Source: Syngnathus acus (Eukaryota > Chordata > Actinopteri > Syngnathiformes > Syngnathidae). From it: DNA of 64,000 nt. The notes below the pieces were generated by a model. That model made no database searches. It saw only the letters and a program-made list of their open reading frames with translations, and had not been told where the DNA came from. Positions 12,081-31,127 of this stretch are shown here, in pieces. A program made the translations under genes and the position numbers. The stretch is from contig NC_051095.1 in NCBI RefSeq assembly GCF_901709675.1, forward strand, positions 5,269,956 through 5,333,955, read 5' to 3'. Positions within the stretch are counted from its first letter, which is position 1; each line of letters opens with the position of its first letter.

Positions 12081-13872
12081 CCTGGCGTCATATTAATAAT
12101 AACAGTAGTAAAATAAAGTCCCGCTATAATCTGTGTACACCGAAAGGCAAAACATGCAGTGTGATGTGCGCGCGGCACGGGCGCTCCCTCCCCCGCTTTT
12201 TCTCGCATCCCAGTGATGCTTGGTGTACCGCCCCTCCCCTCCCCTCATCTCCTTGACTCTCCTCTTGTCTACTGACAATCTTGAACAATTGATTATTGAT
12301 CCTTACTCATTTAAATGGCTTATGCTGCAAGATCATTGTGCCGGACGAAGATAATCAAAATAAACAAAGTACCTGGATCACCTGTTTCTTTGAGCGGTGG
12401 TTCCTAAACTGTGGCTCGGGGTCTTTTTTCTTGGTCTGTTTTCTTCAGTGACAATTTTATTCTCATGTTCTCATATTTTGTTCTCATAAATGTGTAAAGG
12501 TACAGCATAATATTTCACCTTTTTTCTTATTGTATTTTCCTTTTGTAACAATCAGATTTTTCAATACCGTGAGTGTAAACTCAACTTCAACACTGAAACG
12601 CGAATGGTATCACTTTAAAGAACCTGGCAAATGACTCCCTGGTGCCCGTTGCTATCGTCATCGTTTCCCGAAGTCCATTCTGCCGTCTGGTGGTGGTTTT
12701 CCTGGACCCCAGTGGAGCCCAGCGCATTGATTCTGTCGCCCTCTTCAATCCATTATCACAATAGTGAGGAAGCTTGCGGTCATTCCGTTCTGCATTTGAT
12801 AAGCGGCTCGGAAAACAGCCATTAAACTTTGCAATTATTCCTGAGAGCGAGTGAGCCGTCATCGATGGATTTTCTTAATTTTCCTTTGGAACGAGAAAGA
12901 CAAGTGCTACGAATGGAACTTGGTGTCGCCCAGTGAGCCTTTTCATGTTCTTCTTGAGCTGCCTCTTCAGTTTTGCCCCAAATGTGCACGCCTGTTAACT
13001 GGCACCAGATCGAGAACGGCCGCCTGTTTAGTGCAATTATGTAACCGCCGGCCAGACAACCACAACAACACATTTCACCTGCTGGACAGAAAGGAGCTGC
13101 CAATAGAAGAGAAAGTAGCTTGTAGCTTTGATATCGTGTGAATGCTAAGAGAGAAATATTCACAGTTGAATTTTTGTGCCGTGGCGAGATGTCAAAATAT
13201 GAAAAGTGTGAATGCTGAGACACGAGCAGTCGCACCTCAGCTGCTTTGCGACAAGCTGTTTATTCTCACAATTTTCAAATTGTTTTTCTCATGATATTGC
13301 GGATTTCATTCTCACCTTGTGAGCCACTTTTAGCTGACATGAGTCCAGTAACCGGTCAGGGGGATGGACTTTATTGGGTTTGGAACCCTGCGGGCTTTAA
13401 GCATTTGTGGCTTATCACTTCTGACAAACCGCTTTGTGGTAAATGTAAACTAAATTGTCTCGTGCATGACACCACCAGTGCAAAAACACACAAACAAAAG
13501 TCTTTTTTTATTCAGTTATTTTAATGTTTTTCACTCGCATGTTTTTGAATCCAGGTAAGGATACAAAACGCTAGGGATAAAGAAGTGGTGTCATTCAAAA
13601 TTAGCATTGTTTTACAATTCTCAAAATGGCAGCCATGTACTCTTCTGCCCATAAATATTCTGTACATGCATGGTGGTGTTATACTTTGCAATCCACATCA
13701 ATCTCATGTATACAATTTATTTACAGATATAAAAAACACCATTTAAGATAAATATTTTTAGTAAAAATGATTAGGTAGGCACACCGTATTAGGAACAATA
13801 GTACAAATACGACTACGAAAACAAAACACTTGTAAATGGAAGCGTTTTGCTTTTGGAGGCTGGTCCTTGAGG
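12081..13872. other. Intergenic between adra2c and dok7
   Basis: It contains the presumed adra2c promoter (12081-12260, GC-rich with CCCCTCCCCT tracts) and, at the other end, the dok7 3' UTR. Around 12390-12420 ggtggttcctaaactgtgg resembles a hAT terminus. The block 12600-13130 is less AT-rich and non-repetitive. No exon was recognised. Confidence 0.5.
13716..13721 (-). terminator. Candidate dok7 polyadenylation signal
   Basis: AATAAA on the minus strand, about 150 nt past the dok7 stop codon. It is the first canonical hexamer after the last exon. Confidence 0.45.
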
Positions 13873-16800
13873 TCAATGCGGCGTCCCCTTCCTTCTCCTC
13901 TCCAGGGTGTGCAGGCCCTCCTGGCGACCCAGAGCATGCTGGGTACCCACCTTGTGGGCGGTCTCCGTGGCAGTGATGTCAATCTGGGCATATTTAGTTG
14001 AACCCTTCCCTGTCCACACACAGCGTAGAAAATCTCTGAGTACAGCACATCATGGTAACTTTAGGCTCGCAGCTCATATTTTGTCGCCAGAAGTCGCTTT
14101 TATTGGTAGTTCTAACACATAAACCGTAAATGTTTTGGAGTAGCTACAGTCCAATTGTTATCTGTTTTTGTTGTTTTGATTCTACTTGGTTTTGTCTCTC
14201 ATCTTGGTTTCTTGTGGTTTTGCTTGCACCTGTGCTCATCAACCTGGTCCCTTATGTCTTCCATACAGCCCCCCTCAGCCACTTGCGCCTTGTTGTCACG
14301 TCTATTTACTTGGATTTGTTCCCGAGTCACGTCGTCTTTCCTTTTGCAGTTCTTCTAGTTTTTTGTTTGTTACTTTGAATCCCATTTTTTGTCCATTTCG
14401 TTTTTGATTCCTTTAGATAGTTTATTCTGGACGCAGACTTACTCTGTCCAGGCGTTGGTACCACAGTACCCCGGGTGCCGGGTTCCTGCAGATCCAACTC
14501 CATGTAGTTGAGCTGCTTCTTAGACGTCGGACTCACTGGAATATTAACGTACGTCACGCCGTCACCGCGAGACCTTTCGGCGAGTGAAGTCTCTGGAGGG
14601 TGCGCTAACGTTGTCCCTGCAAGATGGTTCTTGTGAGTTTAGAAGTCGTTCAGGTGGCATCGACAAGGCAAGGGTCTAAAAACTACGGCCCACTTTCCAT
14701 TTTTTTTTTCAAGTTTTAGCGTGTTACTGCAAATAAATCAAAGTGAAGAAATTGGCCCTCTAAAGTTAGAGAACACCTCTTCCATGATATACCTGAATCT
14801 TTTACTGCTCGAGAAATCAGAAGCTGTTTTCATCTCTACCCTACCTCTGACTCACAAAAATCAAAGATTTATTGTTGTGTCGAGGTGTTCTAACCGTGTT
14901 ACGTATGAATTTAAACGTAGCCATTATCAGCAGCTCTGTAGCAAAAAGCCCAGAGGGACACTCTACAAGAAGCCATTAGACGCCGGCAGAGCCTTTTGGC
15001 GATGTCTAAAAGAAGCCTTGAAACCTAATTGATCCTTGCACAAGCGCGGCGTCTGTAATGGCTGCCATTATAGCGAGTGGCTTGTACCCACATCGAGCAT
15101 ACATTGGCGGAGCGTGGCGAAATGTCAACTGCTTTTGAGGCAAAAGCTGATCTAATGAGAGGCGCTCGTTAGAACGTTGGATAATGGTGCTATTTTAGTG
15201 TATATGAATTTGTATAATGGAAATACTAGAAGTAGAAATAATCGGTTTCGAAAAACTAAGTGGTTGTTTTCTAGGACCACATTGAAATCTCAAATCCAAC
15301 ACTTTGCTGTACTAGTAGTATCAACATCTACTCTGTTGAACTAACTATAATGTGGTCATGTTTACCTTCCGTCTCTTGGAGCAACTTTTGCGGACTGCAG
15401 ATAACCATCTGTTCGTATTTGCTTTTTTCTTCGGCCTGTAAGACAAACGCAATGAAAAATACTTATGAAGTCAGGAAGAGTGTCGAAAGACAGCATGGAC
15501 AAGTGTGTGCTACACAAAAAAAATTAAAATATGCGATACTGCTACGACACGATTGCAGCAAATCGCAAAGTGCCAATTTACTTAGTTATCAAGGCAGTTT
15601 TAGAAGTCTGAAGGACAATAAACGTAATACAGTGTGACACATCAGCTGTTTATTGCTGTTAATAATAAATATAAGTCTAATAATTTGTATTTAGGAGTTT
15701 TATATTGGCCTACCTCAGAGTTTTTATCTCCTCTGCTCTCCATGATCTCATAGGCAGGATCAGCTCTGTGCTTCTCCCCTCTGTCAGTGGGTCGTTTGTC
15801 TGGCGAGGGGCGGAAAAAAAAACCATGTCGGAAACTTTAATTTTTCTCCAGCAATGTGTGATGCATGATTCCTGAAATGAATAAGTATCATACAAAACAG
15901 CAGCACAATATAGTCGCGCACACTCGTAAGTTTCCATCAAGAGAACAGGAAGGAACACACTCAAGCAACATTCCAAAGGGATATTCCTTTTAGTTGTGAG
16001 TAATGTTAAACATTGCAAAAGTAATTGAAACCACAGTTTTAAATCATTGCATTACTAAAAGAAAAGATATGTGATTATTTCAAAATATACATGTATCCGG
16101 GGAGTCTGCTTCCTTTCCGATATTTACTGTGTACTAAATACAAAGTAATGAATCACTCAACATATATTTCACTTCTAAGCTACGTGCATTTACATCATTA
16201 TTCAAGTACGTACAAGCTTCAGTCGAGCAGCTGTCGCCCATCAAAGACCTCAACAAACATATGGAAGTGAATGTGTAAAATACTGTATTTGATGGTTCCC
16301 TTTTGATACTGCACCTTGAGAGATTACATTTTCTTCCACAGCTCCTTCAGTAAAAGAAAATAGGGCAGGTACAGTATCATTCTGATGTTACTGTATCAGT
16401 ATTGGACCATGACAGATTACAATATGATATCTCACTATCAATGTTATATCACCACATCCGACCAAGTAGTGGATCATTTCAGTGCTGGACTTTAAACAAA
16501 TGTAATTGGTGATGCTCCAAATGGATGTTGTCGGGAGATCCAGAGAAAAAGGAAAGGAATTCAGGAGTGGTGGGGGATAAAAAGTCCAAGAAAAATATCC
16601 ATGGTTCAGTTGGAGAAGAGAGAAGAGGCTGCAAGAGCGCAGAGGAAAAGAGGCCTCTTACCTTCACTGGGCAATGCCTGACCGTTCGTCTCTTCATTCG
16701 GACCGTCGGTCTGAAGAGTCTCAGAAGTTTTTTCTTCTGCGCTTTTCTTTAGGTGCAGCCCAGTTAGAAAGGTCTGCACACTGAAGATTCTGCTGCGGCG

Positions 16801-19800
16801 GTGCACATCGGCAGGGGTGCCCCGCAGTGGCGGGCGGAAACGAGCACCACAGCACTTGGAACAGTTTTCGTAAATGACGTCAGTCGCTGGTGCTTGGGAG
16901 CCAAATAGTGGTGGAGGGTTGAGGCTTAATGCAGGGCTCATGGCTACGTATAAGTTACCGCGGTTGGGATTTGATTTCTTGGGTGCTCTGGGATGATGAA
17001 GGACCTCAGCTAAAAGGCTTGCTAGTTTTTCCAGTCCTTTTTTGGCAAGTGGTGAACCCTCACTTGTCCTGTCTGACCTGCGAACTAGAACAACAATGCT
17101 GGCATTGCTTCTGCGTGGTGATTTGTCAACACTTTGACCTGCTGGATGGGAAATATCACTCGTGGCAAGCAGGAACACGTTCTGATCACGAAAACGTCTT
17201 GTAGTCATGCAGATGTTCATGCATGCGAGGAATAAAAACACAAGGCGGTGTGCAAATATAACTGCTCAGTGAACCCCTGCATATTCGTGGTTGGGTTTTC
17301 ACAAATTCACCTATTTTCTGTTTTTGTGCTCCATTTGGTTGCATTATGGTGTCAAGGATGTGAGTTGAGGAGCTTCATTTAGACATAAGTACCTCTTAGC
17401 CATCATCTTGCGGCATCGCTACATAATTACAAAGCTTTGGGGAGTGACGACAATTACGTGTGGATTTTTGAGTCCCTATCCCCAGCGAATTGTGGGGGTT
17501 CACTGATTATCAGGTGATTTTACCTACCCGGTAATGCAGGTATTGCTGCAGCACTTGCAGGGTTGAAGGACGTACCCTGTGAAATGATGTGAAACATTAG
17601 GATTTGAGACAATCACTTTGTGGATAAAGTGTTGTCAATCTTTAAAACAAGCCACGATGGCATTTCCACCTTCTGTGGTATCCAAAAATTAAGTCCTTGC
17701 ACTAACCATGGCATGGCCTACAGAAACTCCATAAGGAAAAAAGAATGACTGCCTCACCTGAAGTCCACCGCATACTGAGCAGATGGTCACAATGGTTTTG
17801 GTTGTGCTGGACTCCGTGCTGTCACTAGAGGGTGCCCACCTTGTTTTCCTGCTCAGTGAGCTCACTGTTTTGAGGTGACCCTCAGAGCCCCCCTTTAAAG
17901 ACTCTGTTACAGGATCAGGAGAATCCTTAGATAAACTGGAGTAATCCTGTCCCAGACTCCTGGGAGTGTCATACAGATACCTGAGTGAGGTTGGTACTTT
18001 GTACTCGTGTCCTGAAACATTGGGGCACGAACAAGGGCTGAGGTCTTGAGCCAAGTGCGGAGGCAGACAAAAAACTGAGCCAAAGTCCTCACTAGCGCTA
18101 ATGTCCAGACTTCCCGTGTATGAGGAGAAACTTCCAGAGTAAGAGGAATGACTACCAGTGGCAATACCGCTGTCTAAGGAGCTCTGGCGACCGATTTCCT
18201 GTAGCTGCCTGGGGTCTTTGATTCCAGAAGCGTTCCCGCTGTTCTGGTTGCCCAATTGCTTTTCCACACTCGCCACTTTGTTGCCAACAACATTGCTATC
18301 AGCGAGGTTACTGCCGGATTCGGTCCAAATGGCCAAACGGCTGGAAACGCTGCAGTCGGATTGGCTGGTGTCTGAGGTGTCCGAGGAACCGGATATGCTG
18401 CGGTCATCGCCTCCGGGGGATGCACAATACATGGACGACGCTGCAAACACGACATGTGTAAGGGTCTTTAATCAGCAGCTCATACATAATGCAGCATCTG
18501 TTGCAAGCCGCGTAATAACAACGATAGATCACAAGTGAGGGAAGCGAAAGGGGTTTAATTTGTATTGTGATGGACTGTTGCACAGCAAAATCACTGCGGG
18601 TGCTGCAAACAATGGAACTTGCAAGGAATGGTCATTAGCAGTATTTACCTGTGCTGTTCCGATTGGAAAGCATACTCAAGCGCTTCTCCAGTTCCCGTGT
18701 CTCATGGTTCAGCCTCTCCTCAGAGTTGGTCTGACTGGTGTTTGGATCTGTCAAAAAGAATGACGACCAGATGTTAGCAATTGGAGTCATGCTATTTTAT
18801 GACATGCAAGCGTGCAACTAACTAAGAAAATAAATTACCCACCCAGCTATCCATTTGTTATGGACAATCTGTGATGAGCACATTAGTCCATTAACAGAAC
18901 ACTGCTCGATTGTTCAAAATTATGCCTACAGCTGCTCGCCACTCTCGCCATAGGCAACTACAGCACGAGACTCCAAACCCTCTTGAGAGGACTGGTACTA
19001 GAGCCCAAGCTGTGTTGAGTTGAGCCTGGCTGCATCTGCTCGGAACTTCTCGACCTCTCACACTAAGTCATTTACTTTCCTACCACAGTGAATGATTTCA
19101 AAACAACCACCGTTTAAATCCACCGAGTTTTATTTTCATCTGAATGCTCAGGATCGTCCTCTGGCGCTTAGTCCACTGTGGCTTATATCAAAACCAGTTG
19201 TACTCTTAGATGTTGGCCAATCCGAGCTAAAGGGAATGGAAATTGTGAGAGACTGCTTAAATATGTCTTTTTTTTTTTTTGAACCGCCGATTGACGAGGA
19301 CCACTGTAATCAATATGCACAACGTCAATTGAATTCGCACAAAAACACTCCTAGCCTTTGAAGCTTAAGGCTTTGAGACTACATGTGCAAGTAGCATGTC
19401 CTTGGAGAGGGTCACGCGGGGCGTTTGTGCAACACAACATGGTTTATTAATAGTGCTGTAAGCGTTTAGCGCCACTCCGCGACCATGTGAATGACTCTTT
19501 TATATTCTTTTAAGTCTGCAACATGTCATTGAAATTCATTTTTTTCTGCTTTAGCACCACATTCAAATGCATACAAGAGTGCTTTCTTTCAATCCCCACC
19601 ATTAATCGTGCTAAAAAGGTAGGTTACCATTGAAAATACTTTCAAATACAGTCAAGGACCAACCAGGACCCTACCGAAGTAACAAACACAATGCTCATAA
19701 TGGAAATGTATCAATCTATGTTAATGAATGAAATGATCTGGCGTTATTTATTTTCATTTGTTTTCATTCCGGTTTGGGGGCTCACGCTAACCAACCAGTG

Positions 19801-22800
19801 AACAATATTGCAGAATGCTGTTGGGCTGATGGTACACGGATGCCTCAAGTGATTAGGAGGCTTTGTCTGCTCCGCTCGTGTGAACCCCTCGCTTCTATTT
19901 ATTCTCCGACGGGAATAGGCTGCACTTAAGCGTAGAGATATGGAAAAATGAAGAATATCCATAAGCCCCCGCAGGTGACTCGAACACATTTACTGTGATG
20001 TCGGCAAGAACATTGGCTGTTGGAAATCGGAGAGGTGTTAAAAGTGGACAGAATGAGAGCGGTGTTAAATGTGGTGTTAAAACAAAACCAAGTTGGAAGA
20101 CTTTAAACTTGCACATTGTTGTGGAGCAAGCTTGTACTCTTTGTAGGCTTGGTGAAGTGTCATGTACCTCTCTTTGTGAAAAGGTTTTCCTTCCCTACCC
20201 TTTGGTCCTAAGCGTACTACTAATCAAACTATTGTTTCTTCTTCCTTCTTCCAGAAGGCGTTACAGTACACTGAAAGTTTGAGTAAGCGTCCTTGGGTCT
20301 GTTTAAAGGCAAATGATCCTGATTCGTGTCTTCAAAATGTCAGATTATCTTGCTTCAGTTCATACTTTTGAGTTGCTAGTCGACTAGCTTTCTTGAGCGG
20401 AATCTGTTGGACGTTGGAGCTTTCACTTTAGTAGTAGCAGGTTCTGTTAACAGCCAACTACCAACTGAATTTGCTGCTGTAACAAGTTACCCAACTTTGA
20501 GGTTTAGACAGCTGCAGCAACTTCTGGTGGTGCTTTGTGCAGCCACTTTTAATGCCACAGAAGATTAGCCAATTAGGAAAAATCTGTCACCAGTCGTAAT
20601 TTTGTGGCATCAGTTTTGTCCACTGTGGAATCATTTGGGGAAGGGAGCACACTGAGTTGCAGTTCCAGTGTGTGGGATGTGGCTAATATCTGTTGGCGCT
20701 GCGTCAAACATCTTGACTGACCTGGCAGGATGGGCTGCAGGCCAAAAGGTCCCCTAGTAGGAGAGACGCCTCGGACGATGCAGTCGAATAAGAAGCTTAT
20801 CTGCTCGCTTTCGGAAGATGTGAGCAGGAAAACACCAGCCCCTGTGGAGTGCAAGTGGGAAACTGTTCAATGACAGGAACTTTGACAGCATTTCAGACCA
20901 TTTATCTCCAAACATAAAAATATGGAATTCATTGGATTTTCAGTCTCAAGTTTTTCTCCGAATGCTTTCTGCAACATTCTGGAGTGTCTCTGATCTCCTT
21001 GTGACAACAAACCTGTCACCCATAAATGGTCCTTGAGTCAACACTGCTCCGGAGACCACCCACCACGTCAGGACATGACCCTTAATTAATTGTACACCTG
21101 ACACTTGCCATCATTGAATGCTCAACTCAATTCAAGAAAGTGATTATCTTGTAGTCATTGTTTTTAAGAATACTAATTATAATAAAGCTGGAATGGTTGA
21201 CTTAATCCAATTGTGCCTTTGCTTATCACCACAAACACGCATTGCTAAGACAATAAAACGGAGCCAATGAATGACTCATGCCTGTGGGGGTTGTTTTTTC
21301 AAGACTGAATCATTCCTTGTAAAACATGTATGCCACCAGATGTTCTCCACAATCCTTGAACTACAGCGACAAAAGCAACTTTCGCAAAGGAGTTCCTGCA
21401 CCTCCATATTTGGTAGACTTACAGTAGCCACATCGTGTTCCTCCCTCAAAGACAAATCCATTTGGTACGGGCCCATATCGACGCAGGTCCGGAAGGTTCC
21501 AGTGGCCTAGGACGACGGGGGATGAGTCTCTGACAAGAGCGAGCAAGTTGTTGCACAAGTGAAGGGTTGCCGGTCCGCTCTCTAACTTTGTTCCTGCCAA
21601 GACTCCGACGCTGAACCTGTGAACTGGGCCAACAGACAAAAACAGACAATTGTGGGAAAATGTCATAAAAATCTCAAACTCGTATGGTTATGCAGTACAT
21701 GTCAAGGATACATCTGGGCATGTCTGCAGAGATGTTTTATGACTCCACAATTACTTCAGCATGGCATAAACCTTCCTTTCCATTAGTCCGTTTATTGTTG
21801 TTACCATGAAAATGAGGAAATGTCAACCTTTTAAAGAGAAGCCTTGGCACACCCACCGACAGGCAGATGACATTTCGACATGTTCCTCTCAGTGGCATTA
21901 AGCGGTCAAGTGCACACACAAAAGACTGAAAGGTCCTCGAATGTAACCATTAGTACCCTCCTTAACATTCAGCTGGACCGCCGCCACCAACTGAGCCGGC
22001 CATTGCTATTAGTGGCGCCTCTGAGTTTCTCGCTTACGTAACATACAGTATAGTGTTCCTATATAGCACATAGAGCTTTAGAATCTGTACATACCACATT
22101 CTGTATTGTTGACTCCTGAATTGATTAAGGAATGTATCCAATTTCCAGGTTTGCCCGTTAATGCTTAAAACTTGCTCTACCAGGGCTACAACCTACAACG
22201 ATTCAACAGGTCCATTCTTGTCTTGCAATCCAGAAAGGTCCTATTCTACAACTTATCAGGTGAGCTCTTGTCAACAGCTAAACTTGAGGTCGAAAGGTCC
22301 AAACATAGGACTGGCGAGCAAATCTGATCCTGTAAATGCTAAACTTGAGCTCGAAAGGTCCAAACTTAGGACTGATGAGCAAGTAAGATCCTGGATATGC
22401 TTAAGATTGGGCCTAGTACTATTCAAGATTACGTCCATGTCATTTTATGAGCCTTATACAGACGTATTGGTACGAGTCAGTAGGGTGATAAACCAGCAAA
22501 TGTATTCATGACAACTTCTAAAGTTGACCCAGAAATGGCTGATGCTATGACCAATAAGCAAGATACCTCTTGGACTGTTTGACATGATCTTAGAAAGGTC
22601 TCAATCTGAAGATGTCACACTGCACAGCCTCTTCTCACCTTCTCCCAAGCTGTAGCGCAAACGGGCTTCCCAGGCCTGCAGAGTCTCCTTGCTGTCGAAC
22701 CCAAGCAGAACCGTCTGGGTCAGACAGAGAATGGCCAGTGTGAATGACGTGCCTTCGCACCACCGTCCGCTTTCCAGGCCACAGATCTCCTCAAGAATGA

Positions 22801-23516
22801 CTCCGGCCCGCTCCTTGTTCCCTTCGACTTTGTCCGACTTGTCTTTAAAAACTAACAACACGAGGCAATCTGGAGGCGTCAAAAGAGTCCGTGTGAGTAT
22901 GTGGAGCATGCAGTTACAATCAATGTCAATTTACAACTCGTGTTGACAGCTGCAATAACAACCGGCATGAAAGAGCCGACCAGAGCCAAGTGACATTTTT
23001 TTTTCAGGAGAACAAAGTTGCCCATAATGCGGAACCTAGACATACGTAATCCAACAAATTCTTACAATGCAAACACTCCAACCTGGCATGTTTGAATATT
23101 TAAAACTCAAGTTGTGTCATTGCGACAAAAAAATGCTAAAATATGAAGAATGGCATTTTTATGAGAATAGCTGTCATTTTCAAGCTGTCATATTGCGAGT
23201 GAACTTTGAAAAGTGATTTGACGAGAAGAAAGTAATAAGGGGAAACAATTTGCCGTTTTACGAGAATGAAATATGAGAAAATCGGCAGTTTGAGCCTAAA
23301 AAGATTTAGAATACATAAAGTTTAGTTTTTACCTGCTACAGGCGATGGCTTACGAAGAACGATCCACCTAGTTTTCCACTGCCAAAGAACAACACCCAAA
23401 AAAGTCAGACTTGTTTCATCAACATTCCACCGTCCACCCATTAAAATAAAATAAAGCTTTACCTTTTTACCGTCTTTGAGTCTGGCATACCCCTCCACGA
23501 CAACCGAATCGGTCAT
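13873..23516 (-). CDS. dok7: DOK7, MuSK adaptor, with extended C-terminal tail
   Basis: Eleven coding exons on the minus strand: 23516-23463, 23378-23333, 22869-22639, 21623-21423, 20841-20722, 18747-18649, 18440-17758, 17181-16662, 15799-15714, 14629-14443, 14009-13873. All phases agree and the sum encodes 787 residues. Exons 1-3 form the PH domain (about 1-110; WIVLRKPSPVA, EICGLE), exons 4-5 the PTB domain (about 111-215; GTKLESGPATLHLCNN, FEGGTRCGYW). Exon 7 has IGRQSSLDSGIATGSHSSYS and the paired tyrosine sites YKVP and YDTP, which recruit Crk in the mammalian protein. DOK7 binds and activates MuSK at the neuromuscular junction. Human DOK7 ends soon after VCGGL, at residue 504. Here exon 7 has a donor just after VCGGLQ and four more exons follow. 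Exon 10 has two usable acceptors (14629, phase 0 after the 86-nt exon; 14616, fitting direct joining to exon 8). Confidence 0.92.
22216..22420. repeat. 61-bp tandem repeat in a dok7 intron
   Basis: Two good copies start at 22277 and 22338 (gctaaacttgagntcgaaag, then gtccaaac) and a third decaying copy starts at 22399, giving an exact 61-bp period. A more divergent copy precedes them. It lies in the intron between the PH and PTB exons and has no visible coding role. Confidence 0.8.
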
Positions 23517-23524
23517 CTTCAGTC

Positions 23525-23560
23525 ATGGTTCCTGACAGCTGCACAGTTGGCTGCCCCAAT
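23525..23560 (-). promoter_or_regulatory. dok7 5' flank with paired E-boxes, CCAAT and overlapping upstream ATG
   Basis: Two E-boxes, CAGCTG (23536-23541) and CAACTG (23544-23549), and an inverted CCAAT (23556-23560) sit 20-45 nt before the dok7 start. Paired E-boxes suit a muscle gene under myogenic bHLH control, which is inference. An out-of-frame ATG starts at 23525, nine nt before the main ATG, in good context (ACC before it); its frame stops within exon 1. Confidence 0.4.
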
Positions 23561-23952
23561 GAGGTGGGTCACTTTCAAAATAGCTGCAGCGCCCTCGCTC
23601 GCTCGCTAAGCCAGCCCCACCCCCACCCTCACCCCGCCTTTGAAAAATAACAACAACAAGACCAGCATAGAAAATGGCATGACCACCCAAAGTAAAGCAT
23701 ACTTTGCATGCCGGTGCATCGTAAAAGTTCGAGCAAAACTAACCAACACGTGGCTCATACTTAAAAGTTGAAATTTGAGTTGTCATTTATCAAATTATAT
23801 GATGGAAGTTGTGATTGAAAAAGAATAATGTAGTCCAACAATTAGAAATGCAATTTTATAAGAATAGATTTTTATTTTCCTGTGATATGAAATAAATCAT
23901 AAAATTTAGAGACGTGGTAAATGTTTACTTCCAAAAAAAAAGTATTCAGTCT

Positions 23953-23958
23953 TTTATT
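23953..23958 (-). terminator. Candidate hgfac polyadenylation signal
   Basis: AATAAA on the minus strand about 77 nt past the hgfac stop codon, implying a very short 3' UTR that ends well before dok7 begins. Confidence 0.5.
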
Positions 23959-24034
23959 TCACAGTGGGGAGAAAGGTCATTGATAATCAACAAAACATAA
24001 AAATGCTATTATTAAACTAGTCACAAATCTCCTA

Positions 24035-29997
<5,963 letters not shown>

Positions 29998-30960
29998 GGT
30001 GGAAGTATGCATCGATGCGCCGTGGAAAGGAAAACAAAAAAAAATGCCTTCACGTCATGTGTGGAAGTTGGAAGCGTCTCACTGCGCTTTTACGCGCGTG
30101 GATCCCTGCAAGTATTATCCTGCCCCGAGTTGAGTAAATCCCTTGCGTCATTGGGCTGGTCTACATACTGGCGTATTCCGCCACCACCGCCTCCCACCCA
30201 GTGTTTCCCCCGTGGACGCTCTGCCTCGCCTCAATGCTAGAAAGCCCCCACATAGACCTGCATTGGGGGACGAAGCAGGAAGGTTGGGAGGGGGTGGGGG
30301 TTGTGGGTGTGCCCTTGTATCTTGTTCCGCTTGTATCCCAAATCATCTTTCGCTATTAGAATGAATGGAAAAGCAACTAATCTGTTCCAGCACAAACCCC
30401 CACCAGTCTTTTTTTTTCTTAATCATATGCACTCAACAAAACCGATGCACTTCCTTTCTTCTTTCATCTAATAGTGCATTAGTGCCACCAAATGATATTT
30501 TTCTCCAATGTGAATTGAAGTTTGCAAGACAAACAGCTGGTCAAATGAAGCCTTGTATCTTGGAAAAACTCTATTTTTTTTTACTTTTGAAATATGTTTC
30601 CTCTTTTGAAAGAATTATTTTCCCAAATAAAAGGCAATATTTGACAAGAATATAGTTGCATTTAAACATTAACCGGTTAGAATATCTTCAACTGAATAAA
30701 CCTTGACTTTAATATTGTAACAATATGACTTCAACTTGAAAAAATGTGACTTCATCCTCCCAACATTGCTTTTCATCCTTACAGAATATGTTTTTGTTCT
30801 GTTAAAAATTACAGCTTTATTTCCTGTAAAGAATAAAACTACTATCTTCAGTACCGTACAACTTTTGTATTTGGCCACTTTTCATTAGGTTTGACTCGCA
30901 TTACAAATCTCCCCTGTACCCCAAAAAGGTTTTAAAACCCCTGCTTTAGGGACAACATTT

Positions 30961-30975
30961 GGGGGGGGGGGGGGG
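30961..30975 (+). repeat. Poly-G run
   Basis: Fifteen consecutive G residues, followed by tgtatg. Such a run can form a four-stranded structure and is also prone to sequencing error in length. Confidence 0.85.
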
Positions 30976-31127
30976 TGTATGTTTTGGGGCCATTCCTGCA
31001 GGGACATGCTCCATCCAAAAAAAAAAAACATCCCATTTTACAACCTCTAATTTCCACCAGCTGTCAGTGTGGCCCAGTCCAGATGCTAACAATCTCAGCA
31101 TGGTCAGAGATGGCTGCACTCTTAAGC

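Larger units (their letters stand above)
23517..24034. other. Short spacer between hgfac and dok7
   Basis: About 520 nt separate the hgfac stop codon from the dok7 start, so the hgfac 3' UTR and dok7 promoter share it. The part 23576-23640 next to dok7 is C-rich; the rest is AT-rich. Confidence 0.7.
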
